From assembly GCA_001655205.1 (NCBI GenBank), contig LPNZ01009482.1, forward strand, positions 1-43,248: a DNA stretch of 43,248 bases, in the 5' to 3' direction. The DNA comes from Lenisia limosa. Taxonomy: Eukaryota; Breviatea. Below, in pieces: positions 32,801 to 43,210 of the stretch. Within the stretch, counting starts at the first letter, position 1, and each line of letters begins with the position of its first letter. The translations under genes and the position numbers were made by a program. A model generated the notes under the pieces. That model ran no database searches and was not told the DNA's origin. It saw only the letters and a list, made by a program, of their open reading frames with translations.

Positions 32801-35800
32801 TTGTATGTGTGTGTGTGTAATTTATTTTCCCTTGCACGCAGTTATTCACTTCTCCAGTTGGGTCCGTCAACTTTCTTCGTGAGAGATTACCAATTTGCAC
32901 AAATTGCCGCATTAGAGGTCTGTAAGGTCCCCATCTCCTCCAGGTGCCTCCCAGCTGCTTTTCACCCCTCACAGAATAATGGTTCTGTCACAATTGGCTC
33001 GAAGTTCTACCATCAAATTGCTCCCGATTTCCTTCAGTCTGAAAGGGTGAAGCCAATTTCGGACACTCTTGGTGTGTTCACCAGCGATGTGAGAGGGGGT
33101 ATCCGCTTGTGACACTGTTGCGAATACTTATTTAACATTTTACTATTTCCTTTCCTTCATGCTCCCCCAGTATTCCATTTCGTTTGTGGAGCTGCCTCTG
33201 ATGACTATTCTGCAATCTTACGCGTGAGCCGGGGGTGAGATGTGACACAAAAGGAGGGGGTGATTCCATTTTTGGAACGTCAACCAGGCGTATGGTATTC
33301 CAACTGCTTGCTTTCAGCTGTAAGGCGGAGTCCCTGTTGGCCTGGTAGTCTCACTTTTGCGACTCCCTTTTTATTGTCTCAAATTCTCCTATGGCTGGAT
33401 TAATATATTTTATTTATTTTGTATTTGTAACTAGTTATAATTCCTCATTTTCCAGGTTTTCTGCCAAGAGGACAACAATCAACACCACCCAGAAAATCAA
33501 CTTCCCAGGCATTGCTGTCTGTTGACGACATTTATACTGTATTCTTTGTCTCAAATACCGTGTACTTACAGACCACCTCATGACCCCCCCCCTCCAGGTT
33601 GACCGTTCTCGTGGAGTGGCTTACACGCTGGTTGGAAACACATTTTATGCCACTCACTCCGATCAAAACCTTATCATATCTTTGGAGGTAGGGGGGGGGG
33701 GGACTAAATTGCTCTTATTTCGGATAGAAATTGAGGAGGTAAACAGCTTGCCTATCCTTTGATTCTAATCCGCCTCAGGCTGCTGACGCCGCTACTGACA
33801 TGCAAGGGGTGGTTGCCAAGCAGGGCGAGGACACTGTTTTCGTTGTTGTGAGTGGAGATGGTGTTATGGTTGGAAAGCGTTTTCTTTTTAGCGGCTTTCA
33901 ACTCACCCCACAGACCTTGACTTCGATCTACGAAATGCATTTCAACCCCCCATCCTACTCAAAACTCAGAGACTGGGTCCCCACCGGAGGCACCAGCACT
34001 ATCCGATTCCACCCCGAGCATGTGGATCAATGGGTCTGATGGAGGTCTCTTTGAATCGTTTTTTGACTTTCAGCCTTTTTCTGAATTCTCGTTCTTTCAA
34101 TTGGTCCCCTTTCTAATCCTTCATTTTTTCCTTCCTCACAGGGCAATCTTCGTGGATTAGAGCGGTCAACTGCTACGGATAGAAACGCCTACCCCTTCCT
34201 CTTGGTGAGATACTTATTTATACATATATCTCCCACGATCCCTCTTTTTTTGCTTTGTCTATTATTCCGATGTGGTCTTGCAACTACAATTCGTCACCCT
34301 TCCCTCAGGGAACCACAGTGGACCGATTTGTGAAGGGCTCGCGTGTGATGTCAAGCATGGCAGTGTTTATGGACTCTGACGAGGCCTCTGAGCCTTATGC
34401 TGTTGCTTTCCATAGGTCAGGATTGACCCTGCTGGAGTTCAGAGGTAACTTGGCAATTTCAAATTGGAATTCTACACTTACCCTTTCCTTTTGATTTCAA
34501 AAGATTCTCATCCCCCTCAGAAAACTACATTTCAACTGCCCAGGAAATCTACGCTGATGCTTTCATGATTGATAGACTGGTGTGGAGGAAACAGCTTTGA
34601 AACTTGATTATCTGTTCCTCCTCTCTTTAACATCCCTAGGCCATTGGACAAGGTACTGTCGCGTTATCCTCATCTAACCCGACTGAAATGCTGGTTTGTG
34701 GAGTGAACGCTGCTTGCTGAACTGTTAATACATAGGAGATTAGTTTAGTTAGTGGTAATGAAATGAACCTCGAGAATATCTCAAATTATGTGATTCTCTT
34801 CTATTGTTTTGCAACAAAACTTTGCTTGAAAATTCCACATCTCCTTCTGTTGTCCCCTCTGAAGGATTTGTTGAATCACAACTTTCAGTTCACAAGCACT
34901 GCCGAAATGAAGACAATTTCAAATGTTGGGGGGGGGGGTGATCAGCAAGTGAGAGTTTTTGTATCTACCTGCCCTCACATTGAACCCCGCTTGAATTCTG
35001 CTTTTTGTCAACCTGGTAGTTTGTTCTTTCGCTTGTTCTGTCCTTTTATATCAGGGCAGCATCAGGACTTTCCCTATTACAACTTATCTTACTTGTTCAT
35101 AATAAATTCTTTACCCCCCCTCCACAGACCCAGGAGTTGAACTACCAGTCAGCACCCTACACGTATTACTTCCACACCTTCGCTGTAACCAGTCCTACTT
35201 CTGTTATTTTGATAAGTCTCGACGACATCATGGTTCATCACATCGAACTCCAAACAACTGCTGTTTGTCAGGTGAGAGGGGGGGGCGCCACTGCTGTCTA
35301 TCCAGATTAATAAGCTATTGAATTGAGATTTTTGGATTCACAGAGTTGAGAACTCCGAATCTTCCCTCATCCCCCCCCCCCCNNNNNNNNNNNNNNNNNN
35401 NNNNNNNNNNNNNNNNNNNNNNNNNNNNNNNNNNNNNNNNNNNNNNNNNNNNNNNNNNNNNNNNNNNNNNNNNNNNNNNNNNNNNNNNNTCTGAGAGCAA
35501 CTGTGGTTCATGCGGCAGCACTTGCAACGGTTCGAGGGTCGTGATGAGTCGTTTATGATAGTGGATATTCTATCATATCACAGCAGTATTACTACTAACC
35601 AAATCCCATATAGGTAATGTTTTTCCTGATACGGTGGAGGTCACGGCGGAGGTCATGACTGTTTTCTCCTTCTGACAACCCACTTTAAACTCACCACCTT
35701 GATCCATCAAAAACAATGACAACTCTTCTATATCATAGAATGCTGTTTCTCATTCCACACAGCCCTTGACGAATACTGCACGGGTACCCGTTGTGCCTCC

Positions 35801-38800
35801 AAGTGGTGCCCTGGCGGTGCATTGTGTGGTGGTGAATGTGTCACCTTCGACGTCAACAACTGTGGTGAGCAGGAGGAACTTCTCATCCACATCCTCTTCG
35901 TTATCCTTACTTCCTTATCGTTACTTCCTTAACCTTACTTCCTTTGCCCCTTACCAAGCGGCTGAAACTCCCGTCAAAACATACAATCCAGAGTGATGAG
36001 ATTTATAGCAGATTGATAGAGATTTTTGGAGATCTATATCAGATCTTTCCCAGATCATTCCAGATCTTTCACGATCTCTTCAGATCTTTCGAAGATCTCT
36101 GCTTGCTCCTTTTTTTGCCCCTTACTTCCTTTCCTTTCCGTATATATTAGTCCCCTCACATGTTATTTTATATGACAAGTACCCCCCCCCCCTCAACCCA
36201 TCATATCATATTTTGTGTACATTTCCCTTTTACCCCTCGCAGGAGGCTGTGGTGTTACTTGCTCCGAAGGCTATACTTGCAAGATCGTTCCAGAGGGTGC
36301 CGTATGTCAGCCCCCCAGTATGCAGGCCTGTCTCGAACAACTGGTCTCACCAACGTGTCTTTGACGGTAGCATTATCATCTTCTTGCAAAACGCTTGAAG
36401 ATTTTCTTTTGATTTTGAGGATGTGTCGTAACGATTGAGTTCTTCAGCCTCCCCATTTTGACATGACCCCTCTTACCGTTTAGCTTGCGATCTGCCCAGC
36501 ACTCTCAACTCTGTCATATCATGCAATAACACTGGTGCTGATATCTTCGCCTCTGATAGCTGCACTGTAAGGGGGACAAGACTATCGCAGGAGTGTCGAG
36601 GCATGTCCACTGAATGAACTGAAACTCCCAATTTTCATACCCCCCAGAGCTCTTGCTCCCCCTCGACGTTCTCCAACATGACCGAGCCAGCCGTCTGTCT
36701 TCAAAGCGGAACCTTTGATCAGGACCTCGAATGCTATGGTGTGCAGCATTGTAACGATTATTTACCTTCTCTGTTCAACTTCACGTCCTTTTCCTCGCTC
36801 GTTTCCTATTCTGCCTAACCCCCCAGCCGTGACCTGCACCATGCCCACTGTGTCGAACGGACAGCTGCTGTGTAATAGCACCGGTACCTCCATGTCCACG
36901 GACCAATGCTGGGTGGGTTAGAGGTGCATTAATATACTGTGTGTGAAAAAAATCTGTCACTACCTGCCCCCCCCCCTCTGCTTGTCTTATCTTTACAAAC
37001 TCTCTCTTCCAGTTGGAATGTGACCAGCACTATGAGGCCTCAACCACAGCCTTCTACTCATGCGGCTCGGACAGAAGCTTCAATGCCACCTTCNNNNNNN
37101 NNNNNNNNNNNNNNNNNNNNNNNNNNNNNNNNNNNNNNNNNNNNNNNNNNCCGTTTGGGGGTTACTAAGGGTTAGATATTAGAAGCTCTCTTTTTGCGAA
37201 GTTACTTACCGCATCTTCAGCTGTTCCATGCAATTCAGTGGTGATTCCAAATGGCGACATTGAGTGCAATAACGAAACTACTGGAGTGCTTTCCTCACAC
37301 GAATGCTGGGTGGGCTGTGGAAAGTGGATATAGTACAACGTCATAACATATTAATTCTTGTCAGGCTGACTGTCTTCCTGGCTACTTCGCAGTCAACAGC
37401 ACAACTCAACATTGCAACCTTGAGGGCCTGTTTGAATCTAATTTCGCCTGTGAAAGTGAGGCTTAGACATTGGAGTTCAAGGGATAGTGTTGTTAAGCCC
37501 GCTCAACTTCCTGAATACACTTTATGATTCCTTCTTGGATCTATTCCCCTCCCCCCCTCTAACCCCCCAGCCGTGACCTGTACCATGCCCACGGTGTCGA
37601 ACNNNNNNNNNNNNNNNNNNNNNNNNNNNNNNNNNNNNNNNNNNNNNNNNNNNNNNNNNNNNNNNNAATAGCACCGGTACCGCCATGTCCACGGACCAAT
37701 GCTGGGTGGGTGGCGCACTAAAATGCTGTGTGTGAAGAAATCTAACTATTTGTTCTCCCCCTCCGCTTACCACCCCCAGTTGGAATGTGACCAGCACTAT
37801 GAAGTCTTGACCACAGCCTCCTACTCATGCGGCTCGGACGGAAGCTTCAATGCCACCTTCACTTGTGACCGTTTGGGGGTTATTAAGGGAAATAAAGCAA
37901 GTTAGATATTAGAAGCTCTCTTTCTGCGAAGTTTCTTACCGCATCCAGCGGTTCCATGCAATTCAGTGATGATTCCAAATGGCGACATTGAGTGCAATAA
38001 CGAAACTACTGGAGTGCTTTCCTCACACGAATGCTGGGTGGGCTGTGGAAAGTGGATATGGTATAGTACACAGTGACCGGGATAAGTCTTGACCGATTTG
38101 CTCTGTGATTTCCCAAGGAAAATAGGTCAAGACATCCCAGTCACTGTATATATTGTATATAATATGCAAAGATGAGTTATAAGAATAGGTTATATCGAAG
38201 CCATCCACAAAGACCATCATGCTAATAAGAGATATTGGATTATAGTATTAATTCACCAACCATTTGCTTTACAATTCTGTACATAAAGCTATCTACATGC
38301 CTCCCCAGCATGCTTTGAATAAAAACAATTGCCACATTACATATTAATTCTTCTCAGGCTGACTGTCTTCCTGGCTACTTCGCAATCAACAGCACTACTC
38401 AGCATTGCAACCTTGAGGGACTCTTTGAATCTGATTTCGCCTGTGAAAGTAAAGCTTGGACATTGGAATTCAATGGAGATCCTTATCCCCCCCCCCCTCT
38501 AACCCCCAGCCGTGACCTGCACCATGCCCATGGTGTCGAACGGACAGCTATTGTGTAATAGCACCGGTACCGCCATGTCCACAGACCAATGCTGGGTGGG
38601 AGGGGGGGGGGGTGAAATAGGTGAATAGTGAGAGACACTCAAAAAACTCAAATTGAAGAAACTCGTTCCATTTTTTTGAATGTGTTCGATAGAGAGTATG
38701 AATAACTCTTCCAGTTGGAATGTGACCAGCACTATGAGGTCTCGACCACAGCCTCCTCCTACTCATGTGGCTTGGACGGAAGCTTCAATGCTACCTTCAC

Positions 38801-41170
38801 TTGTGATCGTTTGGGGGTTATTAAGGGGTGGGGTTCTGTTTTGAGCTTCTGCATCCATATTCTGCATTACCAAACCCAAACACACCCACAGACGTCACTT
38901 GTAATATTCTGCCATTGTCTCACCCCACAGCCGTCACTTGTAATATTCCTGTTATTGACCACGGTTTCCTTGAGTGCAACAAATCTGAAGAGCTTGCTGC
39001 CATGTCAAACCATACTTGCTGGGTGAGTGAAGCAATTCTGAATCGCAAACCAATCCCTTGCTATTTATATCGATCATCACTTTATAGAATCGGGTCTCAA
39101 ATTTAACTGAGGCTCTTTTTGATAAACAATGATTTAACAACGATGTCTTCTGAACTTCAGCCAGACACTACCTTTTTTATTTCTCATCTCTCCTCATCAT
39201 AACCCCCCTCAACCTTTGTAGACTGGTTGCAACCCAAGCTATGCTGCCAACACCACCCAAAGCCAAAGCTGCACGCTCTCTGGAGAGTTCTTAGAACCCT
39301 TTAAGTGCTCCCGTGGGCTGACTTTCTTGTTCTAATTTCTGACATTCCTTCCTACCACCTGACACTCCCAGCCATACCCTGCACCATGCCGAATCTAGCC
39401 CAGGGAACTCTTGTTTGTCATAACGGAACGTTTGCTTCTGAAACTTGCGAAGTGAGTTGATGTTTTGTTGAAAGCAACTGACATGGAGTTTCTGCGATCC
39501 TCACCCCCCTCCTTTTGATAGTTTTCTTGTCCCAACACAATGGTAGCGTCACACACCTCCGTTTCTTGTACTGAAGCCGGTAACACCTTCCCTGAACTTC
39601 TTTGCAGTACACCAACCGAAGTCGAAGACAGGTAGAGAAGGGTTGAGTTCAAGGAAGTAATGTAACAGTAATGTAACAGTACCACAACTCATACATACAT
39701 GCATACACACATAATATCACATGCATCATATTATATATTACATACATACACACAAGCTCACACACACGCAGACAATATAATGCGCTATCTGTGCAATGAT
39801 ATTGTTTCTCACTTTCTTCAGTGAGTCTACCTCCGCTGTCCCCGCAGTCGCGGAGGATGATGATGATGGGCTGTCCCTGTGGTACCTCGTGGGCTTGCTG
39901 CTGATTGTCGGTGGAAGCGGCATGGCCATTGTTGTCATTACAAACAAGGTGAGTACGTGTCTCGCAATCTCTTATCGATTGTAAATTACCCCTGCTAACC
40001 ACGTAAATGACAACTCTGACTTTCCTTGATTCAACACTTTACTATTGTCTTTGGTTCCTTACCTTCTCTCGCAACTCCCTACAGAAAGCTGAACCCCTAT
40101 CCAAGACGGAGCTCCAACCTGTGGCTGAGGGAGATTCAACTGCTACCCTTGTTGAGAGCCCTGAAGATGCTACTGTCACCATTGGTACTACTGAGACCCT
40201 CGCTACTGTGGATGATGTTGTTGAAGAACCGAAGGAAGAGGTGAAGGAAGAAGATAGGGTAGAGGTAAAGGTTGGTGGGTGCAAAGAGGAATTATAGGTT
40301 GGGTTTGCAATACCTTTCTTTTCAAATACATTTGACAAAGTACCATGCGTAACCCCCCCCCCCCCNNNNNNNNNNNNNNNNNNNNNNNNNNNNNNNNNNN
40401 NNNNNNNNNNNNNNNNNNNNNNNNNNNNNNNNNNNNNNNNNNACAGTCTCGAGGGAATATGGGGGGGTTGTGTTATGGGTGTTCAGAGGGATGAACGAGG
40501 GCTTTAGCCGAGTTCATCCCGAGGAACACCTGCAACACAACCAAAGCCCACTCCTGACAATTCCCGAGGGCGTCCTGAGTGAAGGAATCATGTTCCTGCA
40601 GGGATTTTGGTTTGAGTCGGTTTTCCCAGTGATATTCATCATTTTTGGGCCTAGCGGGAAAAAGACATCTGCTTACAAATATTTTGTTCACGTTAAAAGT
40701 GAGACCTCAAACATGGTGCTAGCGAGGCTGGCTTTTTTGACATCTTAACAGATCGCTAAGTTCAGCTTTTGTCCTTTTGTGCTGATAATCCTTTTAAACT
40801 TCATCTTATATGAAATATAGAGCATTGATTGATCCTGAGAGGAATATTTTTCAATTTTCCTTATTAAATAATAAATTTTAACTGGGGATGCACTGATTCA
40901 AAAGAAGAAGAAAAGAAAACAAAAAAAAAGAAAAAATGATGAAAATACCAGGGGGAAATGACGAAAATGAAAATTTTTGGGTATATAATGTAATATCATA
41001 TCATACTGGTGTTTTATAGGAGTCTGCCATCTTCTGCTTTTTGCATTTTTTTTATTTTTTGACACATTTTTACTTCTCCTCAGGTTGTGGTGGATACCCC
41101 TGACGCTGCTGAGGTTGACAACAGGTGGGAACTGGGAAACAGTTCGTGTATTATCACTGGATATGTCTAA
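29852..41170 (+). CDS. Giant type I membrane glycoprotein with Stig1-like and sushi-like modules
   Basis: About 46 exons, roughly 1,350-1,400 residues. Exon 1 (29852-29986) encodes signal peptide MFSPSSLLVTFITFVLLIQN. Ectodomain exons: 30120-30213, 30336-30427, 30636-30713, 30811-30848, 30883-30989, 31130-31185, 31678-31785, 31881-31931, 32088-32180, 32263-32337, 32842-32917, 32975-33088, 33171-33223, 33318-33344, 33456-33516, 33598-33687 (with GIAVDRSRGVAYTLVG, like an NHL/YWTD propeller blade), 33779-34033, 34142-34204, 34309-34444, 34521-34579, 34640-34693, 34865-34948, 35128-35271. Next: a Cys-rich segment (35490-36317), sushi-like modules (36484-39631), a span LWYLVGLLLIVGGSGMAIVV (39822-39948), and an acidic tail (40085-40258, 41094-41170). 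Many N-x-S/T sites. Phases agree at every junction not broken by a gap. A cell-surface adhesion or recognition role is inferred. An alternative last splice would end at 41186. Three gaps remove exon sequence. Confidence 0.85.
30559..30612. mobile_element. MITE family A, right half next to a gap
   Basis: Contains aaatatcgatagttttcg, then gaggatttatcgagatattc. The left part would lie in the N run at 30444-30558, which follows a poly-G tract. Confidence 0.75.
31330..31429. mobile_element. MITE family A, full copy
   Basis: Begins taGGGCTTCACTTTGGTTCG and ends cgaaccgaagtgaagcccTA. It sits in the 492-nt glycoprotein intron 31186-31677. Confidence 0.95.
32595..32694. mobile_element. MITE family A, full copy
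   Basis: Begins taGGGCTTCACTTCGGTTCA and ends gaaccgacgtgaagcccTA, with core atatcgataattttcgagg. It sits in a glycoprotein intron and may be the copy closest to the family consensus here. Confidence 0.95.
35490..36317 (+). other. Stig1-like cysteine-rich segment of the glycoprotein
   Basis: Exons gap-35529, 35763-35864 and 36243-36317. They hold two copies of the motif N-C-G-x-C-G-x-x-C (SNCGSCGSTC, NNCGGCGVTC) with CPGGALCGGEC before the second and SEGYTCKIVPEGAVC after it. That spacing is typical of plant stigma-specific Stig1-type domains and similar secreted Cys-rich proteins. Some exon sequence is lost in the gap at 35383-35489. Confidence 0.65.
38067..38148. mobile_element. MITE family B, copy 2
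   Basis: Begins tacacagtgaccgggataag and ends catcccagtcactgta; gtcttgacc faces ggtcaagac inside. It matches the element at 10735. It lies in a glycoprotein intron whose duplicate lacks it. Confidence 0.9.
38196..38306. repeat. Dispersed repeat C, copy 3
   Basis: Shares gaagccatccaca, agatattggattatagtatt and ttctgtacataaagct with the copies at 6478 and 27342. It lies 48 bases after MITE B in the same intron. Confidence 0.8.
40259..41093. other. Long last intron of the glycoprotein gene, with gap
   Basis: It begins with donor gtagag, contains a poly-C tract and N bases at 40366-40442, and ends at cttctcctcag. The 40490-40560 part has two facing copies of a short motif (gatgaacgagg, then gttcatcccgagg) that could form a hairpin. 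No coding exon was accepted in it. Confidence 0.6.
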
Positions 41171-41186
41171 TCTCTCCAGAGTGTAA

Positions 41187-42046
41187 TTCAATATGCGGTA
41201 TGTTTCTGGTAGTATTCTAAGTCTAGTTCTTCTTTAGGTATAATTGTGATGTATTCTGATCTAACTATTTAAAAAAAAAATCTCGTTTAAGCGTCACCAT
41301 AGTCAGAGACAGAGTGTTCGGTCAATAACACCAATTCCCTTGTTTATATGAATGCATGCTTCCCAAGTGAGAATCGGTTAACAACCGCCAGCTTTGAATA
41401 ATGATACCCCTTCCTCGTCCTAGGCCAGCAGCATCATTTTGACAGTAAACAACCAGTCAAACTGATTCCATCCTGCTCTTCTCTTCTGGGATTGTGGGAT
41501 TCTGGGAAATAACGGTTTATAGGAGGTCAGGGGGTAAATCTATTCAGATTCACAATACAAAATATACGTTATATCCGTTAGTGGAAAGGAGAGCATGAGG
41601 AGAGGAGGATAAAAATAAGGAGCATGAAAACATATAACACCTCTTTCATGCAAAACAACTTTAAAACCTCGCTACCATCAGTAGAAAAGCTGAAGAAGAA
41701 CAAAAACTCACACAGATAAGTGGCGACAAGACAGATAGTTACGGCGGCGGCGGCGACGAAGACAAAAGACGGTCGATGAGAACGGGGCAACAGGGAAATG
41801 GTTGTGGCAGGTCGGCTTCAGGTCAGCTTCAGGGGGTTGTGTTAAAAACACCTTTGGGGTAAAGGATCAAAGTGTACTCTAATCCGAGAAAGAGGCTGCC
41901 CGAAGGCCAACTACGTTGCCAGGCAACGATAGCTTCGACCAGAAAGGTCGGTGGCCGTTTGACGGGCGAATCTCATGAGACTGCATTACTACAGCTCCAA
42001 TCAAGGCCTGGATGAAGACAGGAGGTGGAGGGAGTAGTTGCAGTAG
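41187..42046. other. Stretch with only a weak candidate exon
   Basis: On the minus strand, 41790-41700 gives a hydrophobic segment (FVFVAAAAVTICLVATYL) that could be a signal anchor, and 41507-41463 could be a final exon ending in TGA. No ATG start was found, so no gene is called. Confidence 0.4.
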
Positions 42047-42529
42047 CTAAGGGTGAAGGAAAATAAAGGTGTAGATAGTGAGATTATTCTCCGTGAGGTA
42101 ACTTAAATAGTCGCGCATGGACGGACTGACCGGGCCATGGAAGGTCATGCTCGGGGTGAGGGAGAGGTGATTGCCCGTGACACCTCGGGCGATTCTGAAA
42201 TCTGTGGTTGTTGGCGATTTGGGTCTCTTCTGGCGTGGGGGGGGGGGGGNNNNNNNNNNNNNNNNNNNNNNNNNNNNNNNNNNNNNNNNNNNNNNNNNNN
42301 NNNNNNNNNNNNNNNNNNNNNNNNNNNNNNNNNNNNNNNNNNNNNNNNNNNNNNNNNNNNNNNNNAGACAAATATATTGAAAGATGAAAATAAACACATA
42401 CAAACAAAAATACAATATCAGTAAACAACAAGAAGAAAAGAAACAGCGAAAACAAAGAAAAACTAATCTGAGGTGGCAGCGGACCAGCATACCAAGGAGA
42501 CCAAAACCTCCCAATCGACTTGCACTCAT
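42047..42529 (-). CDS. Possible minus-strand gene interrupted by a gap
   Basis: A first exon may start at 42529 (ATG, MSASRLGGFGLL, donor gtatgc). After the gap at 42250-42365 an open frame reads PKSPTTTDFRIARG and MTFHGPVSPSMRDYLSYL, ending FIFLHP then TAG at 42047. The poly-G tract beside the gap is what a minus-strand poly-C acceptor tract would look like. Function unknown; the join across the gap is inference. Confidence 0.3.
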   Translation of the reverse strand: MSASRLGGFGLLGMLVRCHLRLVFLCFRCFFSSCCLLILYFCLYVFIFIFQYICXXXXXXXXXXXXXXXXXXXXXXXXXXXXXXXXXXXXXXXXPPPPRQKRPKSPTTTDFRIARGVTGNHLSLTPSMTFHGPVSPSMRDYLSYLTENNLTIYTFIFLHP

Positions 42530-42943
42530 CGAACAAGGCGACGACAGCGCTCACCAAAACGCGATTTTTTGAAAGGACAAGAAATGTATTTTTCGAAAAA
42601 CATTAAGTAAACAAAAGCTAATAAAGATATATAGGAGAGCGGCGGCGGAGTGGACGGAGACGGGCTGGAGGGAGTGATCTCTTCTGGAGCGGGGCGGTGG
42701 GCGGTCTGGCAGCGGAAAACAGACTAGAACGAGGCAGCGAGATGGTGATTACTTCTGTGGTGACGCGGCGGGTGGTCTGGGCACTTGGTTTATGGGTTTC
42801 ATATCACATAAAACGATTTATGGGTTTCACCTATCACATAATAATGTAATAGGGATGATATTCAATTGTTGTAAATNNNNNNNNNNCGAGGTATTATCTT
42901 TTTTGTCTATGATCCTAAAGTTATTGGAGTCATATAAATTTTG

Positions 42944-43015
42944 GCTGTGATAGTATAATGGTCAGTACAACAGATTGTGGCTCTGTAAATCCCGGTTCGA
43001 TTCCGGGTCATGGCA
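42944..43015 (+). tRNA. tRNA-His: tRNA-His (GUG)
   Basis: Seventy-two nt including the discriminator A at 43015. Acceptor stem gctgtga pairs with tcatggc with two G-T pairs. Anticodon stem acaga/tctgt is perfect, around loop ttgtggc with anticodon GTG at 42977-42979. The B box ggttcgattcc is at 42994-43004 and the A box lies near 42951-42967. A genomic G at 42943 sits where tRNA-His needs its extra G-1. No intron and no encoded CCA. Confidence 0.97.
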
Positions 43016-43019
43016 TTTC

Positions 43020-43024
43020 TTTTT
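43020..43024 (+). terminator. RNA polymerase III terminator
   Basis: A run of five T residues begins five bases after the tRNA-His discriminator base, the usual pol III stop. Confidence 0.85.
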
Positions 43025-43078
43025 ATTTTATTTTCAAAGAAAGAGGAACAGCATTTTTTTGTTTTTTCAAATTTCTCT

Positions 43079-43210
43079 TTATTGGGAAGAAAAGAAGCGC
43101 AATGTAACAGAATGAGTATGATAGCGCGGATTGTGACCAGGATCGGGCGGCTTGTCCATGGCTTTGACCCGTCAACGAGCCGCCTTCGTCTGATGGAGAG
43201 GTGGGGGTAT
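43079..43210 (-). CDS. Possible 3' exon of a minus-strand gene
   Basis: The minus strand has acceptor-like ccatcag near 43190, then open sequence. One frame starts at an ATG at 43168 and reads MDKPPDPGHNPRYHTHSV to a TAA at 43079-43081 that is part of an AATAAA signal. Another frame stays open about 60 codons. The gene would begin beyond the window. Low confidence. Confidence 0.25.

Larger units (their letters stand above)
36484..39631 (+). repeat. Eight sushi-like modules, each split by one intron
   Basis: Exon pairs: 36484/36648, 36827/37013, 37221/37365, 37571/37780, 37949/38358, 38510/38715, 38931/39222 and 39372/39522. Modules 2-7 share C-x(n)-P-x-x-x-x-G-x-L-x-C, end their first exon in C-W, and resume with C-x(5-8)-Y or G-Y and a final G-x-F-x(n)-C. 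Modules alternate between type A (TMPTVSNGQLLCNSTG, LECDQHYE) and type B (VIPNGDIECNN, ADCLPGYFA). Six Cys per module, against four in classical sushi/CCP domains, so the label is by resemblance. Confidence 0.8.
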
